NCBI GenBank assembly: GCA_946803715.1
Contig: CAMPET010000209.1
Coordinates: 48,197 to 73,794, forward strand
DNA from: Beroe ovata
Lineage: Eukaryota; Ctenophora; Nuda; Beroida; Beroidae
Reading direction: 5' to 3'
Length of the DNA stretch: 25,598 nucleotides
The notes under the pieces were generated by a model. It saw only the letters and a program-made list of their open reading frames with translations. It made no database searches and was not told the origin of the DNA. The position numbers and the translations under genes were made by a program. The first letter of the stretch is position 1. Every line of letters begins with the position of its first letter. Below are positions 9,669 through 20,965 of the stretch, in pieces.

Positions 9669-9707
9669 ATGAGGTGACCCGGTCTGTACGACGGAAGCTC
9701 GACTACT

Positions 9708-9713
9708 AATAAA
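9708..9713 (+). terminator. Polyadenylation signal AATAAA
   Basis: AATAAA follows the TATA-driven reading frame inside the long-TIR element and overlaps the TAA that ends the K/R-rich frame. Confidence 0.45.
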
Positions 9714-10398
9714 TCCACGCTACATTATTTACGATAGCTTATTCTCTTACTGTTCTCACTGTTATACTTATAGGAGTGATGGAGACCGCAACCTGAGTAC
9801 CGAAAACGGTCAGAAATGCCATTTATGACATAATTCCATGTTTCTGCTTGTTACATCACTCCATAGAAAAGAAGCTCTCTGATCCATTTATCTTATCTTG
9901 CCATTTCATTCTATAACAATTCTTGTATGGTATGAAACTAACGGCATGTGTCATATCCCGAGCTAGGTGATGAAATTTTGCAGAAATAAATCATCAGCTG
10001 AGGATTTGACCCAAATCTCCGTAAATTGTGCCCCCTTTTCGTCATTTGAGCGACAGTTACAGTGAAAATCAGCTATGTCACGATCGCAACTTGAGTAGTA
10101 AAAACGGTCAGAAATGAACTTTGATGACATAATTTCATGTCTTGAACAGTTAACAACCGATTTCGAATACATTTGAGGCAATTTGAAAATTTTCGTCATG
10201 GTGACAACATGGTGTCAACACGGTGTCAGCATGTCATCATGCTCATCATGTCATCATTCTCATCGACCTCAAAATCACTTGTGACAATCTCTACTTGCAA
10301 AATCACTTGTGACAATCTGCAATCGAAGTCGACAGAACTCATCACATTGCCCCACATTTGCCATTTCATTTTGTTACAAGTGCTGGCGATTTGGGGCT

Positions 10399-10901
10399 TC
10401 ATCTACCGGTGATGTAACGCGCCAAGACATTTATCTATACCAACTACAAAACAGTTCAAGTAATAATGCGCGGCGCATTCATATATTCACGGCATACTAA
10501 GCAACGGTACAATTTTGGAACTTCACGCGCGTTGTACGCTGTCCCCCTAGATAGCATTGCGCTACACTGCATGCTGCATGGTACAGCTGCTTAAACGCTT
10601 TTCCCTACCATTGTCGCCGCGTAATGCAATTTTGCAATGTCAGATTTTTGCATATCTTTGCAAGATTTTTGATATCCCTGTCAGATTTTATTATTGCATT
10701 GTCAAATTTTATCATCTGAAATTTTGCATTGTCAGATTTTATTATCTGACCTCTGTTTTTCGCGCGGGCTAGAAACAGTGAGAGACTGAGAGAAGTTGCA
10801 AATTTGAAATTGTGCAAAATCTTGTCTGTCTTACATACCTATTGTGTTATCAAGATTTTTGGCACTTTAGGGTTTTAAAATTTAAACCCCTTTCCTTTGG
10901 C
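10399..10901. other. Intergenic stretch with CAGATTTT-type repeats
   Basis: No gene is supported. At 10636-10750 a degenerate tandem array of GCATTGTCAGATTTTATTAT-type units contains the small palindrome TCAGAT...ATCTGA. Open frames here follow the repeat. Confidence 0.5.
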
Positions 10902-11119
10902 ATCTCTGAAAGGCTTCTTAATCAGTTACAGGTGATCCAAAACTGTGCGGCCAAAATGTTGATGGGTAAATATAAGTATGATCATGTGGGCAACGACCTT
11001 CACCAGCTTCACTGGCTTCAGATCAGAAAGCGAATTATTTTCAAAATAGCCCTAATCTCATATAAAGCTATAAATGGTCAGGCACCTGCATATATCCAAG
11101 ACATGTTCACTTACTCATA
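10902..11119 (+). pseudogene. Non-LTR retrotransposon reverse transcriptase, C-terminal remnant
   Basis: The frame contains ISERLLNQLQVIQNCAAKML, then LHQLHWLQIRKRIIFKIAL and SYKAINGQAPAYIQD. This is the thumb/C-terminal signature of LINE-type reverse transcriptases of the CR1/L2/Jockey groups (LQ.vQN.aAR, L..LHWLp...RI.FK, yKalnG.aP.YI.d). These proteins copy element RNA into the genome by target-primed reverse transcription. Only about 70 residues remain. There is no catalytic FADD segment or endonuclease, and the match stops at the N at 11120. Confidence 0.8.
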
Positions 11120-11120
11120 N
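11120..11120. other. Single N: second probable assembly gap
   Basis: The N interrupts the retrotransposon frame immediately after FTYS, where family members continue. The sequence beyond it has no RT similarity. Confidence 0.5.
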
Positions 11121-11295
11121 TAAAAGCAGTGTTTTTAAACTTCAATTTATTATTATTATTATGATCATGGCTTAATCTCCCCAATAATATGTAGTCACTT
11201 GCCAGCTCTCGTCTGATTCAATATTGGATTACTCTCTGGGGCCAGCAGTTTTAAGCCTTTTGACCTGGTACAGACTAGCACTTCTGCTTTTACAG

Positions 11296-12425
11296 GGTTG
11301 CCTGCAGTCTGTTGTTCTCTGTTTATATCTTCGGGCATTAGTCAGTTTGCCACTCTGGCCAGGCCCCAGTCTTATGCAGGTCTGACGCCCGTCTAATGCC
11401 GGTCTTACCCTGATCTAAATCTAATGCAGGTTTGTAACTGGTCTTGTGCAGGTTTGGTGCTGGTCTTGTGCAGGTCTAATGCCGGTCTTATGCTGATCAA
11501 CACATGTTTGGTGTGAGTAAAGCGCCTCTTTTATGCATGCCAATTTCGAAGCTGGGACAAAAGTGGAAGGGGTATATCAATTTGGGGAGGCATGGGTCAT
11601 GGCTACATCCTCGAGGATGTTAACCACTTCACCAACTTTGTTAATCCTCTGACTGGTGATCACAGCAACAGTATCGAGTGTACATGGACTCATATTAAAA
11701 CCGAGATATGAAGATAGGGGGACACAGGACAGAGGAGATGACCTGTCCTTGTATATGTGGTTGAAGCAGAAGGATCTTCTCTCTTCTCCTCATAAATCAG
11801 GCTTCCTTTTCACCAGATACATGTCCCTCCATTAGGCACTCAAGTTATAAGAATTGAGTGTCTTTGAAGGTATGAACTATATTCACAAAATACATCATTA
11901 GACATGCATAGATCTGGCGCTGGACTCACACCAAACTTGCGCCGAACCCGTGCCAAACATGCGTCAGACCGGCATAAGTCTGGCATTAGACCTGCATAAG
12001 ACCGGCACTACTAAGTACTACACCTGCACAAGACCAGGACCAAGCCAGCATTAGACCAGCGTTAAACTGGCGTTAAACTGCCATTAAACTGGCATAAGAC
12101 CAGCATTAGACTGGTGCCTGGTAATGATGGTAAACAGGGTTTCAAGTGCTTAGAGTTGCGCAAGATTCACACCAAACCAGCGCCATACCTGCATCAGACC
12201 AGCGTTAGACTGGCATCAGACCTGCACAAGACTGGCACAAAGCCTGCACAATACCGGCACCAAACCTGCATTAGACTGAGGTAAGACCGGAATTAGACCT
12301 GCGTTAGACCTGCATGAGACTGGTGCCTGGCAAAAGTGGCAAACGGACTTATGGCCATATCTTCAAAAGGGATACACACACCTGGTGAACTTAATCAGAG
12401 AAACTTTGACTTGCAGGCTGACAGA
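11296..12425. mobile_element. Foldback-like element with a Merlin/IS1595-type transposase remnant
   Basis: The arms are inverted arrays of about 12-bp units: GCAGGTCTAATGCCGGTCTT-type on the left (about 11365-11505), the complementary GCATAAGACCGGCATTAGAC-type on the right (about 11925-12115 and again 12160-12330). Outside them an inverted pair, GTTTGCCACT..GGCCAGGC..CAGTCT (about 11344-11372) and its complement (about 12315-12345), marks the ends, with weaker pairing out to 11296 and 12425. The right side carries an extra internal end (about 12112-12135), as if one copy were nested or duplicated. The centre holds transposase remains. Confidence 0.65.
11550..11800 (+). pseudogene. Decayed Merlin (IS1595/ISXO2-like) DDE transposase
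   Basis: One frame reads DVNHFTNFVNPLTGDHSNSI followed by ECTWTHIKTE and TGA at 11709. This matches the VNHS.NFVdP.TGaHT..IEg.W..lK signature of IS1595/ISXO2-like transposases, the family behind eukaryotic Merlin elements; the E in IECTW is the third catalytic acidic residue. The preceding WKGYINLG and the following LSLYMWLKQKD, both family-like, are in other frames, so at least two frameshifts separate them. Not functional. Confidence 0.75.
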
Positions 12426-12520
12426 TGTCAAGTGTTCAGAATTTTAATGTTGTTTTGACCTGAGGCAAAACCCCCTCCTCTTCATAATTGGGCATAGTTG
12501 GTGTCAGTTTGGGGTCAGCA

Positions 12521-12545
12521 GGGGGTCATTGATATACTTTCATAC
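12521..12545. repeat. Isolated end of the 5892-6192 MITE family
   Basis: These 25 bases are the exact reverse complement of 5903-5927 in the left end of the element inside the DSL gene. Upstream, GGGGTCAGCA continues the family's TGACCCCC-type array. No partner end was found nearby. Confidence 0.75.
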
Positions 12546-12554
12546 AACGGTTAA

Positions 12555-12985
12555 TGGTTATTTGTAAACACACTACCCCTGACACTACCCCTGATCCGGC
12601 CAAAAATAGCAATCCCGGCCGATCCCGGCCCCTGGCGAATTGAATCTTAAAATCCAGGCCCCGGTCCGGCCAAAATTTCGCCTATTTTCCCCAGCCCCGG
12701 CCAGTATTGAGAGTGTAGCCGGGGCCCAGGCCGGGTTGCATCAAAGACAAGTCAGAACAAGCATATCGCTGTTATGCCCAATGCAAAATAAAAAGCTGTC
12801 ATAGTGACACTAAAAACAGTATTTAGTTCAGAATATTCATCACACCTGATTAGATAAGACTCCTGAATAACGCACAATGCAGACATGAATAATGATGTCC
12901 CAGCCAAAATTGGCTTCCCCGGCTCTGGTCCGGCCCTGTCCGAATTTGGCTTCCTCGGCCCCGGTCAGGCACTGCCCCTATGCCT
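12555..12985. repeat. GC-rich CCGGCC repeat region
   Basis: Clusters of CCCCGGCC/GGTCCGGCC motifs at about 12595-12740 and in largely inverted form at about 12898-12975, with AT-richer sequence between. Possibly the two arms of a short non-autonomous element; ends were not resolved. No gene lies between here and 13120. Confidence 0.4.
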
Positions 12986-13119
12986 CGCAAACTCTCCATG
13001 ATAGTCACTTGGTTACAAAAACAATCCTGAAATCAGGGGTTGATATTATATGCTGATAACTTCAAAATAAATGGTTGAGAATTATACTTCGATAGGTCTC
13101 TGCGCTGCTAGTATGAGGC

Positions 13120-16100
13120 ATGTCGAATTTCCCATACAGTCCAAATGATGTGGTCCTAGCCCGTGTGCCATCTGGCAGAATATACTATGTGAAGATTCAG
13201 TCAGTTTCCAATGCACGGCGTGAGTGTGTTGCTCAGTTTGATGATGGGAGTATTGCTGCTGTGGAGTGGAGCAACATATTTGATGGTGAGTGAATCCCCT
13301 GCACCCTCTATAATAACAGAGAGTACTTTTTCATACAGAGTACTTAATATGATTCTGATTTCTTTCTACTAGTGATTGACTAGCTGCCACTAACTAGTTC
13401 CCAACTAGTTGCCACTAATTTGTCACAACCCCGCCCTAGTGAGTGCTGAAACAGACGTGATAGTGTGTGTGGTTTGCAAACAAGGTGAATCTCAAACACC
13501 AAATGAGATTATTCTGTGTGACAAGTGCAATGTTGGTAAGTAGAGCTGCAATTGTTATCGGTTTTATTTGTTCATCAGGTGGTTGTATTGGGTCAAATGT
13601 ATTGGGTCAAATGTGGGTTCGGCATTTCATATCGTGGTACAGTTGATCCTTTCCTCTTGATGAAATTCTTACAAATTAGTCTGGACTCATGAATCACAAG
13701 AATTTCATCATCCAGTAGTTATAATCGTCAATTCGCTCTATATTGTGACACTGTACACCCCTTTACCTGACCCTGCTCTATATTGTAGGAAAGGAAGTGT
13801 CTTTTTCTGATCTGATTGCGTAATCCAGATCACCTGTGTGTCTGTGTGTCATACCCTGTGGCCTGTATGTGTCTGTGTGTGTGAGTGGGTGTCTGTGTGA
13901 GGGTGTGTGTGTTTAGTCTATTGAATGGACTAAGCGACTTTTGTTATCAAACAATGTGTTGCATATTGCTATTTTTAAAGTTCATCATTCGTCAGAAGTC
14001 ATGAAAACAATGAAACACACTTACACACAGACAAAGTCATTGACACACACACACGCACACACAAATTATTCATCAATTTTGTTCCTGTTTCATCCCCGCG
14101 CAATTGGCTGACGGCCAACTTCAGCAGTGACAAAATTGAATTACGGACAATGCTTGGTGTCACATTATATGCCATACACCGGGGGGATGACATCACCTTG
14201 TGTAGTAGCACTCATCATTCCTTCGAATCCTGTGATCAATGACCCCCACACATGTGTAAATATTAGAGGATATTTGACCGCTTTTAGTGTCTGACTGTCT
14301 GGCTATTCTGTACAGATTATAGATCTTTACAGACTGTTGATACACGGTACACCCCTCTCTACTCCCCTATCCTCTCTCTCCACAGGTTACCATCAGCTGT
14401 GTCACGTGATTAGTATCACTGCTGATGACGTGTCACGTGACAAGTGGTACTGTCACTACTGTACCTTCAAGCGAGCTAACCCTCACATCGCGAACCCTTT
14501 CAACGAGGCTAAGTGAGTATTCACCTTGCATGCATGATATTGTATGCACAGTGCACACAGGTGTAGGTATCTTGTCTACATAGTGTACGTGTGTTGACAC
14601 CACTATATACACATTGTATACAGTGTAGACATTGTATACAGAGTGTAAATAGTCTGAACAGTACACTTGGGAATGATAAGAGTCTCTCCTCTTTACTGTG
14701 TCTCATTTGTTTCCACCAACATAATTATACTGTTCACAATAGTAAACTTCAGTGAGTGTAACATTGTGTTCTACCCCAGACACCCGCCCAGCAAACAGAG
14801 GTTGAGGAAGCGATGTTTGACAACTCCCACCAAAACGGTAATATTACACACACTCACACACACACACAAACACACACACACAAACACACACACACACACA
14901 CACACATACATACACACGCACACACACAGAGCTATGATTTTCACGACTAACTACGTGTCGACTCCATTATGAAATTTTGAAAATATCACCTTAATCCAGC
15001 TCTTGCGTCACGTTTAAAGAATGAACTCTATATCGAACGTTGCAGATTTAACACGATGTTTAAACTTCTAGTCATTCATCTAAAGACACGACTCAATGTG
15101 AGATGTGATTTCATGACCGTGCATTGTACAGATTCACAGTACACACACAAGCACTCTGCTTCACAGATATCGGAACGTGACTGATAGGTGCTGATAGGTT
15201 AGGGCATGAACACATTGCGTAATATGTGGAAACCTTGTGGTTAGGCAATCAACTTCAGTAACAACATAGTGGTATGCTCAGAACCAATTGGTATGGGTCC
15301 ACTTCACTGTTGTTATCGTGTGCATTCTCCACTACAATAATCTGTGATCAATTGTTTGCGCTGATATGCAGCAAGCTGAGAACGATTGAATATTTGAGTC
15401 GTAACTCAATAATCCAGTACATTGCTGATTTGGCAATTTTGGTATTTCGCATCTGTAACGCGCGGGTAAATACTCGTGTGAATATCAAAGCTCCACGCGC
15501 GCGCGTATAAACGTACGTGTCCTGGCTCTATGGATGCACTGAGTGAGGTGCATTCTGTTCGATCGATCGACTTTCGATTCTGTTCGATCGATCGACCTCG
15601 CAGTTGCCAGTTTTATATGACAACTTTTACACATCGTACATTGAGAATAAGTGAAACCATTTTTGTGTACCATTCTACACAAAAAATACCCGTGAGACCT
15701 TGATTACAGTATTCATTAGTCGTAGTTGATTGGTCATTGACTGGGTGATATGTGACACTGCGATAATTTCAGGCTCAGAAGTCCACTGCCAAGAAACGAA
15801 AAGTGACGAAGCGAAATCGACAATCCAGTCATATGGACTCTAGTAGCATTGTAGCAAGAAAGTGCACTGTTTCAATCGTTAAAAAGAAAATAAACAAGAA
15901 AAATCGGAATAGTAGGCCCCGCATCTCTAATCCTGAAGCATCAGACCCTCACATAATCACAGAGCTCCGATACGAGGGTGCAGACGGCAAAGTGAAAGTT
16001 CTGGAGCAGGGCAAAGTACAGAACAAACAAGAATACGAGAGTTCAGACAAGGAGTCAGCAGAGGAGTTACGCATATCTGAGAGCAGCCCGGAGAATACAG

Positions 16101-19100
16101 GCAAGAGAAAGTGTGTGAGGAAAAGGAGTGAGGGAGGGAAGTGGGTACCTGTCAGAAGTGTCGATGTTTCGGATCTATCTGATGATTCGCAATCATCAGA
16201 TGTTTGTATCATGAATTCTAAACGACGGCTATCTTTGAAAAAGCCTCGTAGTATCAGAGCTAACATCTGGTCTAGGGTGTCAAACAGAGAATCAGATGAT
16301 GACCAGCATGTTGTGACACATAAACAGGGTGATGGAGTGGCTCCTTTCAAACGTCCAGTCAATGCTGTACTTCCCATACACCATGAGACCATCTATCCTA
16401 GCCCACCACCGTTACAACTAGCTCCCAAAACCTCACTAGCAAGGGGGCAATCCTACTCGAAACCACCTCCACTAGCTGCCAAGGAGGTGACTCGTAACAC
16501 ACCCGACCAGGCATCCATTCCAACTCTTCCGCCTCTCCTTAAACCACGACCGACTGCATTGATGGGGAGTAAATCAGGTATTGAGATCTCCACAACTGGC
16601 AGTCAGCCTAGTGACAGTGTTGTGACACCTTGTAAATCAGCAGACACATCCAATAGTGACACAACTAGTCACGTGACTGCTCTACCCAGTGTCCAACCCC
16701 AAGTGAACAGTGTCAGTCACGTGACTAATCTACCCAATGTCCACCCCCAAGTGAACAGTGTCAGTCACGTGACTGCTCTACCCAATGTCCACCCCCAAGT
16801 GAACAGTGTCAGTCAGGTGACTGTTCTACCCAGTGTCCACCCCAAAGTGAACAGTGTCAGTCAGGTGACTGCTCTACCCAGTGTCCACCCCCAAGTGAAC
16901 AGTGTCAGTCAGGTGCAGCTACAAACACTCTATCTTCAACTGTACAACTTAGTGCAGGAAAACATGGGACAAAACAGTTCCGCTATCAACAGCCAGTTAG
17001 TCCAGGACTTGCTACGATTTGGGAGTGAACAGATGACGAAGTTGTCGAGCACGTCAACAAGTCAATCGACAAGTCAATCGACAGAGGAAATGCTGTCAGA
17101 GAGAACAGCTGCCACAGAGAATGCCGGCGTTAATGACCGCCAGGATATAAGCACTCCAGCGTCAGGTGGAGGTATGGAGGGGAGCTCTATCAGTGCTGAT
17201 GAAGGGATGGGGGACCAGGTTATTGAGTCAGCAAGTACAGCTTCCAGTGATAGCTTGCCGTTGTCTGATGCAAGTAATCCGGTCACCAGTTTGTCAGACA
17301 ATACTTTCCTCCTTTCGAGAGAAACTAACTTATCGCACATAAACAATACCGTGCAGCCCTCATCTGCTAGCAACATTCAAGGCAATGAGGTTAAGAGGAG
17401 CATTTCTGTATCATGTGACACTGAACCTGAGTCATCTGTCCACAAGAACAGTTTGACAGTCGACTCAACTAAAGAGTATGTTCGGAGCACTAGTATAGCC
17501 AGTGTTAATCCCTATCAGGATACGTTAACAACACACAGTTCCCCCGATACTAGGCTTCCATCACGTGATACCCTAGTCACCGCTGGTCAGAAGAGACGAC
17601 ACAAGACTCATATCGACATCATCCGGGAAATGTGCTCTGATGACTCCAGCAATGATTTTGTTGAGGGAATGCTGATTGTGAATAATGAACAGCAAGGCAA
17701 ACTGGGCCCAGCTGTTGATGCCCTTACAGGAGTTATCACAGATAATGAGATGTCCAGTGAGACATTGAGTTCATATGGAGAGGTAAATCCGAGTGTTTCT
17801 GTGGGTTCAGTCGATGTTCTGCCAGTTACGGATACACTAGATAGCCACTCTTTCACGACTGTCACTTCATGTAGTCCATACCCCCGGAGGGAGCTTCTCG
17901 AAACAGAGTGCCAACAAACCGAAGTCGGGAAGAAAGGAAGGGAATCACCATCTCAAGACTCGCCTCATGGTGTACCGTGTCCCAAACCCACTCATCAGGA
18001 TAATGACTCCTTCACAAACCACAGTGAGCTCAATACCATCCCCGAATCATTGCCGGGCACAATATCGAATAGCACATTGACACATGCTTCTCCACACGGA
18101 GTTGATGGTTGTTTCCAGCACAGAACCGCGACAACAGAACGCGATTCCTCGGTCATCATGTCCAGTTCAGTGTCTCCATTCATAACACACATCCCGCACC
18201 CTAACCAGCGCTGTGCTGCTCAGACCCCTTCAGGTGCACAGAATGCGATATCAGACAATACTTCACCCTCCCAACTTGAAAATACCGTGAATTTGCCCCT
18301 AGGTCAGGGCAGCAGTAGCTCAACAGTCCAGTCTTCCACTGAACCATCTTGTGATAACAGCATAGAACTGGACACTCTGTCCTCCCCTAACAAACTGCAA
18401 CAAGTAACCCATTCCTCACACTCTGAAGTTCAGAGCTCCTCCTCACTGAATGAGTCCAATTTGTCGAGTAATTCCCAGTCTCAGAATACAAGTTTTATAA
18501 AAAGTGGTGATGTTGGGAATATAAATACATCGAAGCCGAAGACCTTTACATTATTCGACAATTATGACTCCCTCTTTGATTCAGATGAAGAAGAAAGGCA
18601 GCCCTGTGCCCCTAAGAGAACTGAAGCCAAGAGTCTGACTTGGGATATCATCCAAAGTACGATTGAGGATCGTTCTTCTCCCGCACACGTGCACAAAGAT
18701 CCGCCCCCTGGAGAAGACCCTGCAGTGGTCAGCAGACATACAGTCTCCTCTGCTCACCCAGTAAGCGTCATAAGATATGGATCTAAACCCTATGGCACAC
18801 TTACTACAGTGGCAGAAACCACAGGGTCACCTTGTTCACCACCCATTCCAGATACTTGCTCACCTATGCCAGTAAACCCGCTTACACCAGAAGTGCTGGC
18901 CATGTCAACCAGTCAGCGGTTTATTCAGTCGAATGTGTCAGTATCCGGCACAACAGTTGTCCAAGACAAGTCAAATGTCAGCAGCAGTGATCAGGCTTGC
19001 AGCACTGGGATTGACGAGTCCTGGGCAAGATCAGTGGCAACACCCCCACCACAAGAAGTACCACAAACAATTATCCTGCCCGAGCAGAGTTTAGAGGAGC

Positions 19101-20139
19101 AGAGTGTAGGGAAGCAGAGTGTAGGGGAGCAGAGTGTAGGGGAGCAGAGTGTAGCGGGGCAGAGTGGAGAGAAGCAGAGTACAGGGGGGCAGAGTGTAGG
19201 GCAGCAGAGTGTAGGGAAGCAGGAGGAAGAGAAGACATTTCGAATACTGGGTACCGCATATCTGATTCAGCAACTATCTATATCCCATGCTCTGACTAAA
19301 CTGCCTCCTGGTGTTCACCCTGGGATCAGTGGGAGTGTCACTTCAATGGATGATGATGGTCTCTGTAAACTCCTCTTTGCAATCCTTCTCCATGGATTCA
19401 TTTTCTCTGCCCTCACCAGATCCCTGCAGTCTAGGAGTCTCAATCTACCACGACTGGTAATTTTATGTTTTTTGTTTCACTGTAAGAGCGTTCATAAACG
19501 ACATAAATTGTGTTCATGAATGACATCTTTGAGATGGAGTATGAATTGTCCACTTTCCGCAATAAACCATATTAATATTCCCATTTACCAGGGATCAGAT
19601 GTGGGTGAACAGACTCCCACAGCAACTCATACTGTAAAGACAACTTCAGACTCTACTTCTGTAATTTCTGAAAATCAAGATGTAAGTACTACTACTAGTA
19701 GAAGTGCCATTCTAGGTTTTCTTGTTTACTGAATATTAATTCAGGTCTTCTGAATATTAAGTTGCACCATGGATCTTTGACAGCAATCAGCGTGCCTTTC
19801 GTTCATGTTTTTAACATCATTAAATCGTCTTCTTCCCTCAGATATCAGGTCAGTGTGACAACTGCTACTCAGAGGCTAAGATTCTCTGTAAGAAGTGTCA
19901 CAATGCTGTCTACTGCTCCACTAGATGTCAGGTATCATTGATCAATGATCATTCTCACTGACAGCCCTTGATAGACATGTTCAATTCATTTTCATTCATT
20001 TCGATCATATGATCTGCTGAAAAAGTTTAATTTTTGGGTTCAATATTCTCACATTTGGTTCAAAATTTGTTATCTCACACCTGAAAAATTTCAGATAGAG
20101 CATCTAGCTATACATCGCCGTGAGTGTTTCAAAAGATAA
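13120..20139 (+). CDS. Tudor-PHD-MYND chromatin-reader-like protein
   Basis: Eight in-phase exons: 13120-13285, 13440-13535, 14386-14512, 14780-14837, 15773-19456, 19592-19681, 19842-19931, 20095-20139 (TAA); about 1451 residues. Residues 8-56 form a Tudor-like fold (VVLARVPSGRIYYVKI...VAQFDDGS...VEW), closest by eye to the PHF1/MTF2/PHF19 group. A complete C4HC3 PHD finger follows: C65, C68, C82, C85, H90, C93, C110, C113. PHD and Tudor domains read histone-tail lysine states. Exon 5 starts with basic KKRKV and KKKINKKNR stretches (likely nuclear signals), then about 1200 Ser/Thr/Pro/Gln-rich residues with two internal repeats and an acidic LFDSDEEE. The C-terminus is a MYND zinc finger with all eight ligands (C1412, C1415, C1423, C1426, C1432, C1436, H1444, C1448), a module that recruits corepressors in ZMYND11/DEAF1. 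I know no named family with exactly this domain order. Joining into one protein rests on splice phase. Confidence 0.8.
14845..14930. repeat. (CA)n microsatellite in an intron
   Basis: A CACA tract with CAAACA and ATACAT interruptions, starting eight bases after the donor at 14837/14838. The rest of this 935-nt intron (14838-15772) has no supported gene. Confidence 0.9.
15555..15598. repeat. Direct repeat of a GATCGATC palindrome
   Basis: Two copies of TCTGTTCGATCGATCGAC separated by a few bases, in the intron before the long exon. The core CGATCGATCG is self-complementary. Confidence 0.8.
16667..16906 (+). repeat. 48-bp coding tandem repeat, five copies
   Basis: Five 48-nt units encode a 16-residue repeat (SHVTALPSVQPQVNSV type), residues about 448-527 of the Tudor-PHD-MYND protein. 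Copies 1-3 contain CACGTG (SHV) and copies 4-5 CAGGTG (SQV). A sixth copy is started at 16907. Confidence 0.95.
19082..19216 (+). repeat. 15-bp coding tandem repeat, nine copies
   Basis: Nine 15-nt units encode (E/K/G/Q)QSVG-type pentapeptides, residues about 1253-1297, directly before the conserved-looking hydrophobic block that precedes the MYND exons. Confidence 0.9.
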
Positions 20140-20871
20140 TTCTGATTTTTCAGCAATAGCTTGTTCATGTGAATACTTAGCTATCAACAATTATCACTTA
20201 TTTATTTCGGGTCGGGGTAGAATATGATGATTACTTTGCTTGAATGCATAATCATTGAATTATATAGTGTTTGAATAATATACTTAAAGTAGCTTATATA
20301 ATAAGTTTGAATCAAACTTAGATAGGAAAGATTTATTAGCAAAGTATTGGACGCCGAATAACTGTGAGGTAGGATTGTCTCAACTTGCCAAGTTTTTACT
20401 GATAAGACCAACTTTCTTATATACTTATAGTTATAGGTAGTACATTAATTTCGGTATGTATCGGTATGTAGTATGTACAAATCGGAACCATAATTAAGTA
20501 AGACTGCATTCAAAGATTTAAGTGAATTATATTTTTCTTGACTTATCAAGTATTGTCTTTCTGTTTAATTTATTCGCTCATGATGTTAATACCTAGTGAA
20601 TTTCTATTTTTAAAAAAGGTTTTGATGATGTATGATTTGTTTTCTTCTTGTTGAATAGGTTCCCATTCTGTGTAGATTTTAAACTTAAGTGGGTTTAGTT
20701 GAGTAATTCTTAGCCGGATGAGATGGGGCGCTTACTTCATTACGATTTGTAATTTTATTGAAGACGACCTTGAAGCCAAAAATGAATTGTTATAAAGCAG
20801 TTCCAGGTGATTTTGAAAAAAAGATGGACAATATTGTTGCCTTCATGATATAGTGCCTTGATAACTGCCAT

Positions 20872-20965
20872 AAAGAAGTGCCCTAACATAGTGCCCTGAG
20901 TGCCCTAATGTAGTGCCCTGGCCCCTGAGTGCCCTAACGTAAACGTAGTGCCCTAGTGCCCTGAC
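20872..20965. repeat. Degenerate AGTGCCCT tandem array
   Basis: About eight occurrences of (T/G)AGTGCCCT with variable spacers (TAACA, TAATG, TAACGTAAACG) over 94 bases. Confidence 0.8.

Larger units (their letters stand above)
8640..10398. mobile_element. Long-TIR DNA element carrying a small transcription unit
   Basis: The left arm (about 8640-8965) and right arm (about 10000-10398) are diverged inverted repeats. Both contain AAATCGCCAGCA at the outer edge, TTGTAACAA, AGTGATTTTGAGGTCGATGA, ACACCATGTTGTCACCATGA, TTGCCTCAAATG and TTTCTGACCG. A further partial copy of the right-arm sequence lies at about 9780-9960. Between the arms are a TATA box, a low-complexity reading frame and an AATAAA signal. 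No transposase is visible, so this would be non-autonomous or a degraded element with a captured or specialised gene. Exact ends and target-site duplication were not determined. Confidence 0.7.

Noticed and set aside
9421-9672. Frame encoding TSSRGTSSRG repeats
   Set aside because: Open only because the 15-bp repeat keeps all frames open. Variation among units is non-synonymous here and mostly synonymous in the IFEGN frame.
11340-12330. Repeat arrays as a CRISPR-like array
   Set aside because: Units are 12-bp degenerate repeats without unique spacers, in inverted arms around a transposase remnant in a eukaryotic genome.
19457-19519. Long exon extending to the stop at 19519
   Set aside because: The extension past CTG/GTAATT has low-complexity coding, whereas splicing at 19456 joins in phase to exons ending in a complete MYND finger.
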